Source of the DNA: an uncultured Bacteroidales bacterium
GTDB taxonomy: Bacteria; Bacteroidota; Bacteroidia; Bacteroidales; P3
NCBI GenBank assembly: GCA_900316965.1
Contig: ONEY01000007.1
Coordinates: 1-64,000 of the forward strand
DNA: 64,000 nucleotides
Reading direction: 5' to 3'
A model generated the notes under the pieces. The model made no database searches. It was given only the letters and a program-made list of their open reading frames with translations, and was not told where the DNA came from. How positions within the stretch are numbered: the stretch's first letter is position 1; the number at the start of each line of letters is the position of its first letter. Below, piece after piece: positions 1 to 8,686 of the stretch. The translations under genes were made by a program, and so were the position numbers.

Positions 1-20
1 GTTTCGTCCATATCCCTAAT

Positions 21-105
21 TTGGTTTACACCTTCACGGTTTTGGTTTACACTTTGCGTCACATTCGACTATTTTTGTTTACACCCGTCCTGTTTTGGTT
101 TACAC
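21..105. repeat. four phased GTTTACAC direct repeats
   Basis: Four copies of a TTTGGTTTACAC-like motif end at positions 31, 52, 84 and 105, so successive copies are 21, 32 and 21 bp apart, close to whole turns of B-DNA. The third copy is slightly diverged (TTTTTGTTTACAC). No gene lies in this stretch. Short subterminal repeats of this kind occur at the ends of IS21-family elements, and phased repeats also occur as operators. No transposase is visible, so the identity is open. Confidence 0.6.
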
Positions 106-161
106 TCCCCGGCTCTTTCACCTCTTCATCACCCCTCTAGGCATTGTGCCAAAATTTCTCA

Positions 162-198
162 AAAAAAAACTGACCCACACACGCGAGTCAGTTTTTTT
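162..198 (-). terminator. intrinsic terminator after the caspase-like gene
   Basis: A-rich run plus CTGAC pairs with GTCAG plus T-run across a 12-nt loop. It works in either direction and sits 18 bp past the stop of the minus-strand gene ending at 216. Confidence 0.75.
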
Positions 199-215
199 AG
201 AGGGGAGGTGGTTGT

Positions 216-1907
216 TTATTGTTTCAACCTTAGGTTGCCCCAGTTGTCTTTAAGTTTGCCGCCCACTGTCACCGTCGGCTCCTGGAGTTTGCCTTGCAGC
301 GCTGACTCCTGGCGTAGGGCTTTGTCAACGTTGTCGAAAAGCTGCTGGTGGGTCAGGGCTCCTTTGTGCTGCTTCAACTCCTTGAGGAGGAAATAGGTGA
401 AAAAGCCATGGTGTTGCTCGTCAAAAGCATAGGCGGTTTTGTCGAACGCCGCTGCTGAGAAGACGACGATGTCGCTGCGAATGCGAAGCCCTTTGGCTTT
501 CTTGTCGCTTTGTTTGATGTTGACCAAAGGCATGCCGTCGCGTTGCATGCCGTCGAAGGAGGCGTCGAGGATGATGGTCACCGATTTCAATGGCACGCGG
601 GCAAACCATGTGCAGAGGGTGTCAACCCTCAGACACTGGCTTAGGAGTCGCTTGGTTTCGTGTCCCGACAACCGGCTGTCGAGGTCGATCTCTTTTTTGC
701 CTTTGAAGGACTTGATTTTCTTGGTGTCGATGTCGCTGGGCGCTAGGTAGGGGTTGTGGTCGTAGTCGCTGAAACCATGTCCGGCATAGTAGATTACGAA
801 GTTGCATTCGCCTTTGGTGGACGTTGCTATGTCTTTCATCCAGTTGATGCCTTCCACCTTTATTCTTTTGATGGTGGCGTCTTCGATGATTTTGACCTGA
901 CGGCTGGGGATGCCGAGGGTGCGCACGCAGTATTGTGTGAGTACCTCGCCGTCGTTGTAGGCATAGGGTACGTTGGGGAGCGGGGCGTTGTAGCGCTCGT
1001 TGGCAAGGATGAGGACGTAGGTGGAGGTGTTGCTGTTCTCGGCCACTTTGGGAATGTTGTAGTCGATAAACTCGTCGTTGATGAGCTGCTCGTTCATCTT
1101 CACAATCTCCTCGTCGAAGGCGGCGTGAACAAGAATCTCTATGCCCACCTCGCGATACTGGGGACCTGTGCCGCTGTGGCTTTGGAGGTCGTAATAGTAG
1201 CTGTTTTCGGTGTTGGCGAGACTTTTGATGTTGGTTGTGATGTTGTCTTTAAGACCTTGGGCGCGAAGGAACGCTAGCTGTGCGTTGTTGAGAATGCCTT
1301 CTTTGGCGGTGACGGAGATGCGCACCGACTCGCCGTTGTAGCGCGCTGCCTCATAGCGAAAGTCGCCATACTCGCCGCCGTAGTCGAGATGGGTGACCTC
1401 GGAGATGTCGGTGGAGGCTTTGAGCTTGATGTCTACCTTTTTGCCGCTCTTGAAGGCGTCGCGGCTCATTTCGTCGATGATCATACGGGAGAGCTCGCAT
1501 ACGGCCATGCTGGCGTTGGATTGCTGACACAGATAGGCGCCAGTGGGGTAGTTGTCGGTGAGGCTTTCGAAATGAAGGCAGGTGTAGCCAATGGTGATAC
1601 GGTAGTTCAATTCGGCATGACCCTCTTCGTTCACACCGCTCTCGAGGGCGGTTTTGATGTTCAGCTTGGTTTCGTCGTAGAGCTTTTTGTCGTTGGGAAG
1701 ACCAAGCAGGTAGTCGTTGGCTCTCTTTTTGATGGCATTCTCGCGACTGTCAATTGTTTTCTGCAATTGTTTGAGAATGATGTCGCGGTACTCGCTGTTG
1801 ACTAATGCCTCGGACAACTGTGCCGACGCGGGTTTGAATGGCGCGGCGGCTACTAGGAGCAACAAAAGGAATGGAATGATTTTGCTGAAGGATACTTTTT
1901 TTGTCAT
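216..1907 (-). CDS. secreted caspase-fold (C14-like) protein with Ser in place of catalytic Cys
   Basis: A 563-residue protein with an N-terminal signal peptide (hydrophobic stretch about 10-23, likely cut after ASA-Q near residue 29). The C-terminal part, about 295-545, resembles peptidase family C14 (caspase/metacaspase). The active-site His motif YYAGHG is at 373-378 (His377). The second catalytic motif, normally DAC.SG, reads DASFDG at 448-453, so the nucleophile position is Ser450; the codon at 558-560 is clearly TCC. The N-terminal 30-290 region is not recognised. It may be an inactive pseudo-caspase or use Ser. It lies alone, followed by a terminator. The fold assignment is good; activity and substrate are unknown. 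Confidence 0.8.
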   Translation of the reverse strand: MTKKVSFSKIIPFLLLLLVAAAPFKPASAQLSEALVNSEYRDIILKQLQKTIDSRENAIKKRANDYLLGLPNDKKLYDETKLNIKTALESGVNEEGHAELNYRITIGYTCLHFESLTDNYPTGAYLCQQSNASMAVCELSRMIIDEMSRDAFKSGKKVDIKLKASTDISEVTHLDYGGEYGDFRYEAARYNGESVRISVTAKEGILNNAQLAFLRAQGLKDNITTNIKSLANTENSYYYDLQSHSGTGPQYREVGIEILVHAAFDEEIVKMNEQLINDEFIDYNIPKVAENSNTSTYVLILANERYNAPLPNVPYAYNDGEVLTQYCVRTLGIPSRQVKIIEDATIKRIKVEGINWMKDIATSTKGECNFVIYYAGHGFSDYDHNPYLAPSDIDTKKIKSFKGKKEIDLDSRLSGHETKRLLSQCLRVDTLCTWFARVPLKSVTIILDASFDGMQRDGMPLVNIKQSDKKAKGLRIRSDIVVFSAAAFDKTAYAFDEQHHGFFTYFLLKELKQHKGALTHQQLFDNVDKALRQESALQGKLQEPTVTVGGKLKDNWGNLRLKQ

Positions 1908-1975
1908 AGGCGAACAGATTGATTTTGGTTTAATGATATGTGAGAGGAACTTTATTCCCGTTTTTAACTTGTTGT

Positions 1976-2401
1976 TTATTCGGTATCTTTCTTGGTGATG
2001 CCGAAGCTGAATTTGCGTTGCAGGCGGCCTTTGGCGAAGTAGAGAATGAGGAAATAGGCCGCTGTCAGCGCTAAGGGCACTAATGCCGCCAGGGCTTCGG
2101 AATCGGTGAACGATGAGAGCAGGACGACAGAGGCTATTATTATCACGGCGGGCAGGATATATGCCAGCAGGACGGCTAGCAAGCCCATGCCTTCGTCTAC
2201 GCTGACGATGACTTGGTCGTCGATATGGTAGCTCTCCCAGTCTTTGGTTTCTACCTCAACTATCTTGTCGGCTTTGTCGACAAAGGCGCATTTCTCGTGC
2301 GCCGCGCAGCTGCTGCAGGCGGAAAGGACATGCATCTCGACGGTTACTGTGCCTGTGGTGACTTTGGTTACTTTCCCATCGTGGGTGGCGATATGCGACA
2401 T
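1976..2401 (-). CDS. RseC/MucC-family (SoxR-reducing system) membrane protein
   Basis: A 141-residue protein with the RseC_MucC layout. A short N-terminal beta domain carries three cysteines (Cys29, Cys32, Cys38, spaced CxxC-x5-C) that could bind a redox cofactor or metal. Two transmembrane helices follow at about 75-100 and 106-124, then a basic tail. In Bacteroidota this family usually sits beside the Rnf electron-transport genes, but no rnf gene is in the window. The start lies 8 bp past the stop of the WG-repeat gene, so the two are probably co-transcribed. Family placement is fairly safe; a role in membrane redox control is inferred. Confidence 0.75.
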   Translation of the reverse strand: MSHIATHDGKVTKVTTGTVTVEMHVLSACSSCAAHEKCAFVDKADKIVEVETKDWESYHIDDQVIVSVDEGMGLLAVLLAYILPAVIIIASVVLLSSFTDSEALAALVPLALTAAYFLILYFAKGRLQRKFSFGITKKDTE

Positions 2402-2409
2402 TGTTGCTG

Positions 2410-3735
2410 TTAGTGTTTGAAGTTGAACTTGATATTGTCAGGGTATTTCTTGCAGTTTTTTACACATTGGCCTTCGGTGTTGATCTTGAACACCTCGGTG
2501 TTGTAAACCACTTCGGCGCGTCCCCATTCAAAGTAGGAGGCGGCGGTGAAGACAAAATCGCACACTTGGTTGCCCTCTTTGTCGATGAAGCCCCACATGT
2601 ATTCTTTGCTGACGGGGATGAGCCCTTCGGTGCAATGTTGGGCGGAGTTGTAGATGAGGGGTATGACTATTTTGCCTTGCTTGTTGACGAAGCCGTATTT
2701 GCCGTCTTTCTCTATCATGGCCAGGTTTTCGGAGAAGATGTACTCCATTGAGCGGTAGCCGCTGTTGTCGTACTCGATGGGGAGTATGACTTTGCCGCGT
2801 TTGTTGATGATGCCGTATTTGCCGTCGCGTTTCACCATGGAGTATCCGTCGTAGAAACCCGACGCCTCTTCGTAGCGGCCGAATTTCTCTTTGCCGTCGC
2901 GCGCGAGGAAGTAGTATCCGCCGTCGCGTACCACGATATAGTAGTCTTCTTGATAGAGGAGGATCTTTTCGTAGATGAAATTGGTGAGTCTTTTGTAGCG
3001 GTTGTTGAAAAGCGCGGCTTTGCCCTCCTTGGCGTCGACGGCGAAGAAACGGCCTTCGTACATGTTGGTGACTTCGAGGTATTTGCAGGGCAACACCTCG
3101 TTGCCGTCGCGGTCAATCATGCCAAAGCGATCGTAGAGTTTGACGACGGCGCGACCTTCCTGGAAGGCCATGGCGTACTCGTATTTGGGCGCTATTTGTA
3201 TCTTGTTGTTCTTGTCGATGAAGCCGTACCCCATGGTGTTGCTGTCGATGTCGATGAGGGCTACGGCAAGGCCTTCGCTAAAGCCCGACGCGGTGCGGTA
3301 TTGGCATTCTATGGCCAGGGCTCCGGTGGTGTCGACAAAACCGTAGCGTTCGTTTTTGCGCACTCTTATCATGCCGTCGGTGGGGTAGTTGACCTCCTCG
3401 TATTCGGGCGGCACAATCTCGCGCCCGTCGCGGTCGATGAGACCGCAGAGGTTGTAGTCTTTATACACCAGGCAGTAGTTGTCGTGGAATTTGTCGACGA
3501 ATTTGTATTTGGGCTCAACGATGATGGTACCATCCTCTCTCTTGAAGCCGAAGAGGTCGCCACGCTGTATGGTTTGTATGCCGTCGATGAAGACCAATTC
3601 GCAGCCACAGGCTTCGTCGTCGACGATGACAACGTTGTCTTTCTTGTCGCTCTTGTCGTTCTTTTTGCCTTGGGCATAGAGGGTGCTGGCTCCGAACAGG
3701 AGTAGCAGAATGAGGATGATTTTTGTTTTTTCCAT
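2410..3735 (-). CDS. exported WG-repeat protein
   Basis: A 441-residue protein starting at MEKTK, with a signal peptide ending near TLYAQ. An ATG 9 bp upstream would add MCA, but the shorter start gives a conventional leader. The mature part is a tandem array of about ten WG (KWG) repeats. Each has the pattern yGfid..G.ii.p.Y....f.eG.a.v, for example GLIDRDG, GFVDTTG, GMIDRDG, GIINKRG, GFVNKQG and GFIDKEG. WG repeats form beta-rich surface or periplasmic scaffolds of mostly unknown function. A Cys-containing segment near the mature N-terminus (EACGCE) may form a disulfide. Ligand unknown. Confidence 0.85.
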   Translation of the reverse strand: MEKTKIILILLLLFGASTLYAQGKKNDKSDKKDNVVIVDDEACGCELVFIDGIQTIQRGDLFGFKREDGTIIVEPKYKFVDKFHDNYCLVYKDYNLCGLIDRDGREIVPPEYEEVNYPTDGMIRVRKNERYGFVDTTGALAIECQYRTASGFSEGLAVALIDIDSNTMGYGFIDKNNKIQIAPKYEYAMAFQEGRAVVKLYDRFGMIDRDGNEVLPCKYLEVTNMYEGRFFAVDAKEGKAALFNNRYKRLTNFIYEKILLYQEDYYIVVRDGGYYFLARDGKEKFGRYEEASGFYDGYSMVKRDGKYGIINKRGKVILPIEYDNSGYRSMEYIFSENLAMIEKDGKYGFVNKQGKIVIPLIYNSAQHCTEGLIPVSKEYMWGFIDKEGNQVCDFVFTAASYFEWGRAEVVYNTEVFKINTEGQCVKNCKKYPDNIKFNFKH

Positions 3736-3759
3736 AGCGCACATAATTGCTTGTTACTA

Positions 3760-4530
3760 TTATATTTCTGTTGCGCCGCTGTTTATCCAACCGCTTTTGC
3801 CGTCGCTAATCTCTATCAACCACCAGTTGTCCTGTCGTTCGTTGATTTTGACTTTGGCGCCTTCGTGAAGCACAAATTTGTCCACACTCAGGGCGTCGGG
3901 GGCACCTTTGACAACAATCATAGGGTCGGTAACAATGGCTTTATTATGTATAGACGCATTATGGGTCGAAATTGCTGCATTGATTCCCGAAAAAATTGTT
4001 GTCAAAGTAAAAAGTATCAGCAGGACAAATGTCCATTTGCGTGTATTATAGTTCTTTGCGATGAGGAAAAGACACAAGACGGCTAGCGTGACGATGAAAA
4101 AAATCAATCCTGTCACGCGCCATCCTTTGGAGGTGGCTATCTGGTTTATTTTTTGCCCCCATTGCTGAAGGATGGGCTTGGGCAGCTCTTCGATGTTGTC
4201 GGTGGCTTTGCTGCGCGCCAAAGCCAGATTGTCTTTCACCTCGCCTTTGTTTGGCGCTTGCTTCAGCGCTTTCTCGTAGTAGAGTATTGAGTTGCCTATC
4301 TCTTTCATCCGGTAGTAGGCGTTGCCGATGTTGTAGTATAGCTCCCAGCTGTCGTAACCGGCATCGATGATGGAGCGATAGAGGTCGACGGCGTTTTGGT
4401 AATCACCGCTGTCGTACAGCGCGTTGGCTCTGTCAAAAGTAAGCTGCATGTCGTCTTGTGGCTTGGCGAAGAGTGGCGACAGCGTGAGGAGAGCTATGAG
4501 GGTCAGAATTATTTTTTTTGTTGGTTGCAT
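3760..4530 (-). CDS. batE: BatE: TPR and SH3 domain membrane protein
   Basis: A 256-residue protein starting at MQPTKK. The reading frame stays open further upstream into batD, but that extension is low-complexity Arg/Pro/His sequence and only the 4530 ATG is followed by a signal peptide (about 5-22). Tetratricopeptide repeats follow (ANALYDSGDYQNAVDLYR and the next two units), then two transmembrane helices around 145-190 and a C-terminal bacterial SH3-type domain ending in a W-W-I-E-I/G-W-I pattern. This matches BatE, the last gene of the Bacteroides aerotolerance operon. It lies 116 bp downstream of batD. The Bat proteins are thought to form an envelope complex; the biochemical role is unsettled. 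Confidence 0.87.
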   Translation of the reverse strand: MQPTKKIILTLIALLTLSPLFAKPQDDMQLTFDRANALYDSGDYQNAVDLYRSIIDAGYDSWELYYNIGNAYYRMKEIGNSILYYEKALKQAPNKGEVKDNLALARSKATDNIEELPKPILQQWGQKINQIATSKGWRVTGLIFFIVTLAVLCLFLIAKNYNTRKWTFVLLILFTLTTIFSGINAAISTHNASIHNKAIVTDPMIVVKGAPDALSVDKFVLHEGAKVKINERQDNWWLIEISDGKSGWINSGATEI

Positions 4531-4646
4531 TGTGGGTTGTGTGGTTTTGAAATGTTGTGGCTTCGGTCGGGGTACTATCAAAGTACTATAGCGGTCGTTT
4601 TCGGTTTTGTGCCTTAATGTGGATGGCGCGCTTCGTGGCGGTGGCG

Positions 4647-6518
4647 TTATTTGTTTTTTATTGCGGCGATGTTGGTGATGGTGTCCATGGCCTCGTTGTA
4701 GATCGACTGCTTTTTGGCGCTGCTGTCGCCGGGGGCGAAGCGTGCGAAGTCGACGTCTTCGAGGGTTTTCAGAATCTGTTGCTGCAGGGTTTGGTCGACA
4801 GCTTTTTCTTCCAGATGGCGACGTATGGTGTCGGAGGACAAAAGTGACTGCTGGATGTTGAATTTGTCGGCTATTCCGCCCCAAAGGGCTTTGTAGATCT
4901 CTTCGTAGAAAAGGTTGTCGTCGCCGTCGTGAAGGTGTCGCTCGGCGTTGCGAAGTCTTTTCTTGGCAAGCTTGGTGGCGCGTTGCAGACGCATGCTGGC
5001 TTCGTCGCCCTCAATGGTTTGTTGGCGTCGCGCAAGTATGATGATGGCTGACACAGCTAGCGCGGGTATGACAAGAAGGATCCAAAACAGGGGAGAGGCC
5101 TTGCCGTTGCTGTCGACAGGACGCAGGCGAGTGTGCTTTTGGATGTGGTGTATGTCGCTGTTGAGCAACTTGATGTCGCTTTTGGCGGTGCTGTTGTTGA
5201 GTGGTTTACCTACTTTGATGTGGATGGGGTTGCATTCCTTGGTGACATAATCGCCTGTCGAGGGGTCGAAATAGGTGTACTGGAATGCGGGCATGTCGTA
5301 TTCGCCTTGCACCTGGGGCGTTACTATCCATTCGAAGGTCCTGCTGCCGCTAAGGCCGTTGTCGCCCTTGTTGATGTTGTCGATGACACGTGGCTCATAG
5401 GTCTCCATGCCTTTGGGAAAGTCGATGACGGGAGCTTCGAGAAGGCTGAGGTTGCCATGTCCGCTGATGGTTACGCTGTAGGTGAAGGCTTCGTTGGCGT
5501 GCAGCTCTTTGAGGTCGCTTTTGGCAGTCACCTTGAAATTGCCGACGCCACCGGCAAAACCATCGGGGGCCTCGGGTAGGGGCTTGACGTTGACGGAGAG
5601 CGAGTTGCTGGTGAGTGAGCGCACAACGGCTTGTTGTTGGGTGGGTGTGAAGAAGGGGTCGTCGATGAAGAAGTCGAGCAGGGTGCCTGTGCGCTGGCGC
5701 TGCATTTGGGTTTGGATGATGGCGACCACATCAGTTTTGAGAGGTGCTATGGTCAGTTTGCCGCTTTCCTGGGGGAAGAGGGCGCCGCGCCTTATCTCGG
5801 CTACGTGGTATTGGCGGCCATTGTAGGTTTCGTTGTATTGCTTGACCTGAGTCATGTTCTCGCTGAGGTCTTCGCTCCAGAAACCTTTGTTGCGTGGCAG
5901 CTTGTCGATTTGAAACTGGGTTAGAGGTACTTGTGTGTAGATTTTGTAAACTATGATAGCTTCTTCGCCTTGATAGAGGTTGCTCTTGTTTATGCTGGCT
6001 CTGGCAAAGAGGGTGCTGTTGTCGATTTTTGTCTCCTCGCGAGGTTGTTGGCGGCTGGGTTGTGATGGCTGACCCCAAGGCCATCCTTGTTGGGAGGCTT
6101 GCTGTTGCTGCCGTTGGTTGCGGCTGTTGGGATTGGCTTTCTCGACTTTGATGGTGAAGGGTTTGCTGCTCACTTGGTGCCCGTCAACGGTGCAGCTGGC
6201 GGCTCCCACGTTGGCGGTGCCTTCGTTGTCGGCTCTCACCAGGATGGTGAAGGTGCTGGAAACCGATTGCGACATTTGGCCGTTGATGAATGATGTTGAG
6301 CTGCTGAAACCTGTGCTAGGGCCGCCGACATGGGTGAGGCCTTTCAGCGATGGCACCTTGAAATTCTGAGCTCGGGCGTTGACATCGAATGTTATTTGGA
6401 ATGTTTGCCCTGCCTCGACGGAGGTGCGGGTTCGGACATTCATCACCGCGTTTTGCGCGTTGATGTTGCCGAGGGCAATATAGAATAGAGTCAGTATTGT
6501 AAGAAGTTTTTTTATCAT
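4647..6518 (-). CDS. batD: BatD family membrane-anchored protein
   Basis: A 623-residue protein with a signal peptide (cut near INAQ) and the BatD architecture. Several immunoglobulin-like beta domains run from about 25 to 440 and include a Gln/Pro-rich linker near 135-165. One transmembrane helix lies near 475-495, followed by a cytoplasmic tail. The conserved opening (V.ag..F.i.f.vna....f..P.l..l..vggPs.s.S....nG) is present. BatD is the large periplasmic-facing partner of the VWA proteins BatA and BatB. It sits between batC and batE in the canonical order. Confidence 0.9.
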   Translation of the reverse strand: MIKKLLTILTLFYIALGNINAQNAVMNVRTRTSVEAGQTFQITFDVNARAQNFKVPSLKGLTHVGGPSTGFSSSTSFINGQMSQSVSSTFTILVRADNEGTANVGAASCTVDGHQVSSKPFTIKVEKANPNSRNQRQQQQASQQGWPWGQPSQPSRQQPREETKIDNSTLFARASINKSNLYQGEEAIIVYKIYTQVPLTQFQIDKLPRNKGFWSEDLSENMTQVKQYNETYNGRQYHVAEIRRGALFPQESGKLTIAPLKTDVVAIIQTQMQRQRTGTLLDFFIDDPFFTPTQQQAVVRSLTSNSLSVNVKPLPEAPDGFAGGVGNFKVTAKSDLKELHANEAFTYSVTISGHGNLSLLEAPVIDFPKGMETYEPRVIDNINKGDNGLSGSRTFEWIVTPQVQGEYDMPAFQYTYFDPSTGDYVTKECNPIHIKVGKPLNNSTAKSDIKLLNSDIHHIQKHTRLRPVDSNGKASPLFWILLVIPALAVSAIIILARRQQTIEGDEASMRLQRATKLAKKRLRNAERHLHDGDDNLFYEEIYKALWGGIADKFNIQQSLLSSDTIRRHLEEKAVDQTLQQQILKTLEDVDFARFAPGDSSAKKQSIYNEAMDTITNIAAIKNK

Positions 6519-6557
6519 GAGCTTTGTAGTGTTGTGCTTATTTTTTTAGAGCCACCA

Positions 6558-6587
6558 GTTAACGTAATAGTTAAGGTTAACGTTAAC
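6558..6587. repeat. three GTTAAC palindromes in the batC-batD gap
   Basis: GTTAAC occurs at 6558-6563, 6576-6581 and 6582-6587 within a gap of about 80 bp. The last two are directly adjacent. No function is assigned. Confidence 0.5.
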
Positions 6588-6599
6588 GTTGCCAGAGGC

Positions 6600-7505
6600 T
6601 TACCAATTCTTGTCGATATGTGATGGGTTGCCTTGATTCTTGTTCTCTTTGGCGCGAACTGCTTTCATGGTTTGCTGCTCGTTGTTTTTCATGGCGTTCA
6701 GCATCCTTTCGGCTTCGCGACGTCGTTGTTCGCTCTGTTTGTCCTGCTTTTTGTCCTGCTTTTTGTCCTGTTGCTGCTGCTGGTTTTGATTTTGGTCTTT
6801 GTTTTGGTCTTTGTTTTGATTCTGATTTTGATTTTGGTTTTGGTTATTGTTTTGGTTCTGATTTTGGTTCTGGTCTTTGTTTTGTTGGTCGTTGTTGCCG
6901 CCTCCGCCGTTACCTTGATTCTGGTTTTTGCGTAGCAGCTGTTTGGCTAACGACAGATTGTGTTGAGCGTCTTTGTTTTTGCTGTTGAGCCTCAGAGCGG
7001 CTTTGTATTGCTCAATGGCTGAGCGAAGGCTTTGGTCGTCGTATCCTCCTGTGTCGCGTGCCGCCAGCGCCCTGTTTAGGTGTATGTTGCCGGCGTTGTA
7101 GTGGGCTTTCTCGCGTTGTTGCGGTGTGGCGCTTTTGTTCTCGCATAGGGTTTTGTAGAGTGTCAAGGCTTCGTCGGTTTTGCTGAGTCGGCCGTTGGCA
7201 AGGGCTGCGTTATACTGTGCTTTGGCATAGTTGCTGTCGGCTTTGAGGGCGGTGTTGTATTTTTCGAGGGCGGCGCTGTTGTTCTTCTTGTCGAGGGCTT
7301 TGTTGCCACCTCGCGTGGCTACTCTTCTTTGGCGCGCGACTTTATGTTTCACTTTGTAGGGAACTGTCTGCTTTTCGAGCTGATAGCTGTTCTGTGGCGT
7401 TGGTGTTTGCTGCTCGCTGCCACCCGCCGGCGTCGTGGGTTGGTTTTGTGCCAATGAGAGAAGAGGCAGGAGTGCTAGAGTCAGTATGATAAGCTTTTTT
7501 GACAT
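6600..7505 (-). CDS. batC: BatC: TPR protein with Q/N-rich tract
   Basis: About 301 residues from MSKKLI; another ATG lies 6 bp upstream. A signal peptide ends at SLAQ. TPR units occupy about 65-195 (ALEKYNTALKADSNYAKAQYN and others). A long Gln/Asn/Asp/Lys tract, about 200-265, comes from simple-sequence DNA. A basic helix and a C-terminus ending in DKNW follow; an ending of this kind is usual for BatC. In the operon it follows batB. The Q/N tract is a likely flexible, slippage-prone linker. Confidence 0.85.
   Translation of the reverse strand: MSKKLIILTLALLPLLSLAQNQPTTPAGGSEQQTPTPQNSYQLEKQTVPYKVKHKVARQRRVATRGGNKALDKKNNSAALEKYNTALKADSNYAKAQYNAALANGRLSKTDEALTLYKTLCENKSATPQQREKAHYNAGNIHLNRALAARDTGGYDDQSLRSAIEQYKAALRLNSKNKDAQHNLSLAKQLLRKNQNQGNGGGGNNDQQNKDQNQNQNQNNNQNQNQNQNQNKDQNKDQNQNQQQQQDKKQDKKQDKQSEQRRREAERMLNAMKNNEQQTMKAVRAKENKNQGNPSHIDKNW
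6765..6892. repeat. low-complexity TTGTTTTGATTTTGG-type tract within batC
   Basis: Plus-strand T/G-rich simple sequence built from TTTTGG, TTTTGA and TTTGTT units encodes the Gln/Asn/Asp/Lys-rich linker of BatC on the minus strand. Such tracts can change length by slippage in multiples of the unit. Confidence 0.8.
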
Positions 7506-7564
7506 GATCATGATAAAGAATGATGAAAGTTGTTTCGTTTCGATATCTTGTATTGTCTTATATA

Positions 7565-8632
7565 TTATTTTTTCCTTTTTATAATTCGGTTAAGGCTGAA
7601 GCGGGGATTGCGACGCTCGAGGATGAAGACTTCGATGAGGAGGAAAAGTAGTCCTGCCGCCAGTGGATATTGGTATTGCGATTTGAAGGAGACAAATTGG
7701 GCGGCACCGAATTTCTGGCTCTCCAATGTGTGCAGCTGTTTTACTATTTCCTCGACTGCGGCGTTGCCGTTGCCGGCGTTGACATAGATGCCGTTGCCGG
7801 CTTTGGCGATATCGTGCAGCATCTCTTCGTTGAGGTGGGTGGTGACAACATTGCCTTCGCTGTCTTTCAGCCAGTCTTTCACTTGGCCGCGTCCGTCGGT
7901 TAGGGGTATCTGACCGCCAGTGGTGGTGCCAATGCCTATGGTGCATACCATGATGCCTTGTTCGGCGGCATTTTCGGCGGCCTCTTTGGCGTCGTCTTCA
8001 TGGTTCTCGCCGTCGCTGATGACGACTATGGCTCTGCTTTTGTTTGGCTCCCATTGGGGCTCGTCGTCGCCTTCGGCGCCATAACCCAGTGTTGCCATGC
8101 CTTTCTCTATGGCGTCGCCTATGGCTGTGCCTTGCTCGTTGATGAGGTCGGTGCTGATTTGGTCAAGAAACATCTTGGTGGCGCCGTAGTCGTTGGTCAA
8201 CGGCATTTCGATGAAGGCGTTGCCGGCAAATACTACAAGGGATACTCGGTCGCCTCCAAGTTGACTGATAAGGTTTTGGACAACTTGCTTGGTGCGTGCC
8301 ATGCGGTTGGGTTTCATGTCTTGTGCCAACATGCTGTTTGACACATCGATGCAAACGGCCATATCGATGCCTTTCTGTTCGCCCTCGGCAATTTTGCTGC
8401 CAATGCGGGGATTGGCCCATGCTATGATAAGCATGCCAACGCCAAGACAAAGCAGGATGAGTTTGATGACTGGTCGTCGGGTGGATATGTCGGGTTGCAA
8501 TCGGGGCAGCATGGCGTTGTCGGCAAACGATTGCAACTGTTTGCGCTTTAGCCGTTGCCGTATGATAAATGCGATAACCATGAGCGGAATGACGCTCAAT
8601 AGCCATAGCAGGGTGGTGTGTTCAAAGTTCAT
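7565..8632 (-). CDS. batB: BatB: membrane VWA-domain protein
   Basis: A 355-residue protein. Two N-terminal transmembrane helices (about 7-24 and 57-73) are followed by a von Willebrand A domain with a complete MIDAS motif: DVSNSM at 96-101, a downstream Thr in the GTAIGDA segment and an Asp in VVISDGENHED. A C-terminal hydrophobic helix (about 322-337) follows. This is the standard BatB plan. BatA and BatB are thought to bind divalent metal and each other in the inner membrane. The gene sits 54 bp after batA. Confidence 0.92.
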   Translation of the reverse strand: MNFEHTTLLWLLSVIPLMVIAFIIRQRLKRKQLQSFADNAMLPRLQPDISTRRPVIKLILLCLGVGMLIIAWANPRIGSKIAEGEQKGIDMAVCIDVSNSMLAQDMKPNRMARTKQVVQNLISQLGGDRVSLVVFAGNAFIEMPLTNDYGATKMFLDQISTDLINEQGTAIGDAIEKGMATLGYGAEGDDEPQWEPNKSRAIVVISDGENHEDDAKEAAENAAEQGIMVCTIGIGTTTGGQIPLTDGRGQVKDWLKDSEGNVVTTHLNEEMLHDIAKAGNGIYVNAGNGNAAVEEIVKQLHTLESQKFGAAQFVSFKSQYQYPLAAGLLFLLIEVFILERRNPRFSLNRIIKRKK

Positions 8633-8686
8633 TGTCTATGCCTGTGTTTTTTGTTGGATGTTGTTTTTTTGAGTATCGCGTCTGCG

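Noticed and set aside
4531..4884. N-terminal extension of batE into the batD gene
   Set aside because: Low-complexity Arg/Pro/His sequence overlapping batD. The ATG at 4530 gives a proper signal peptide.
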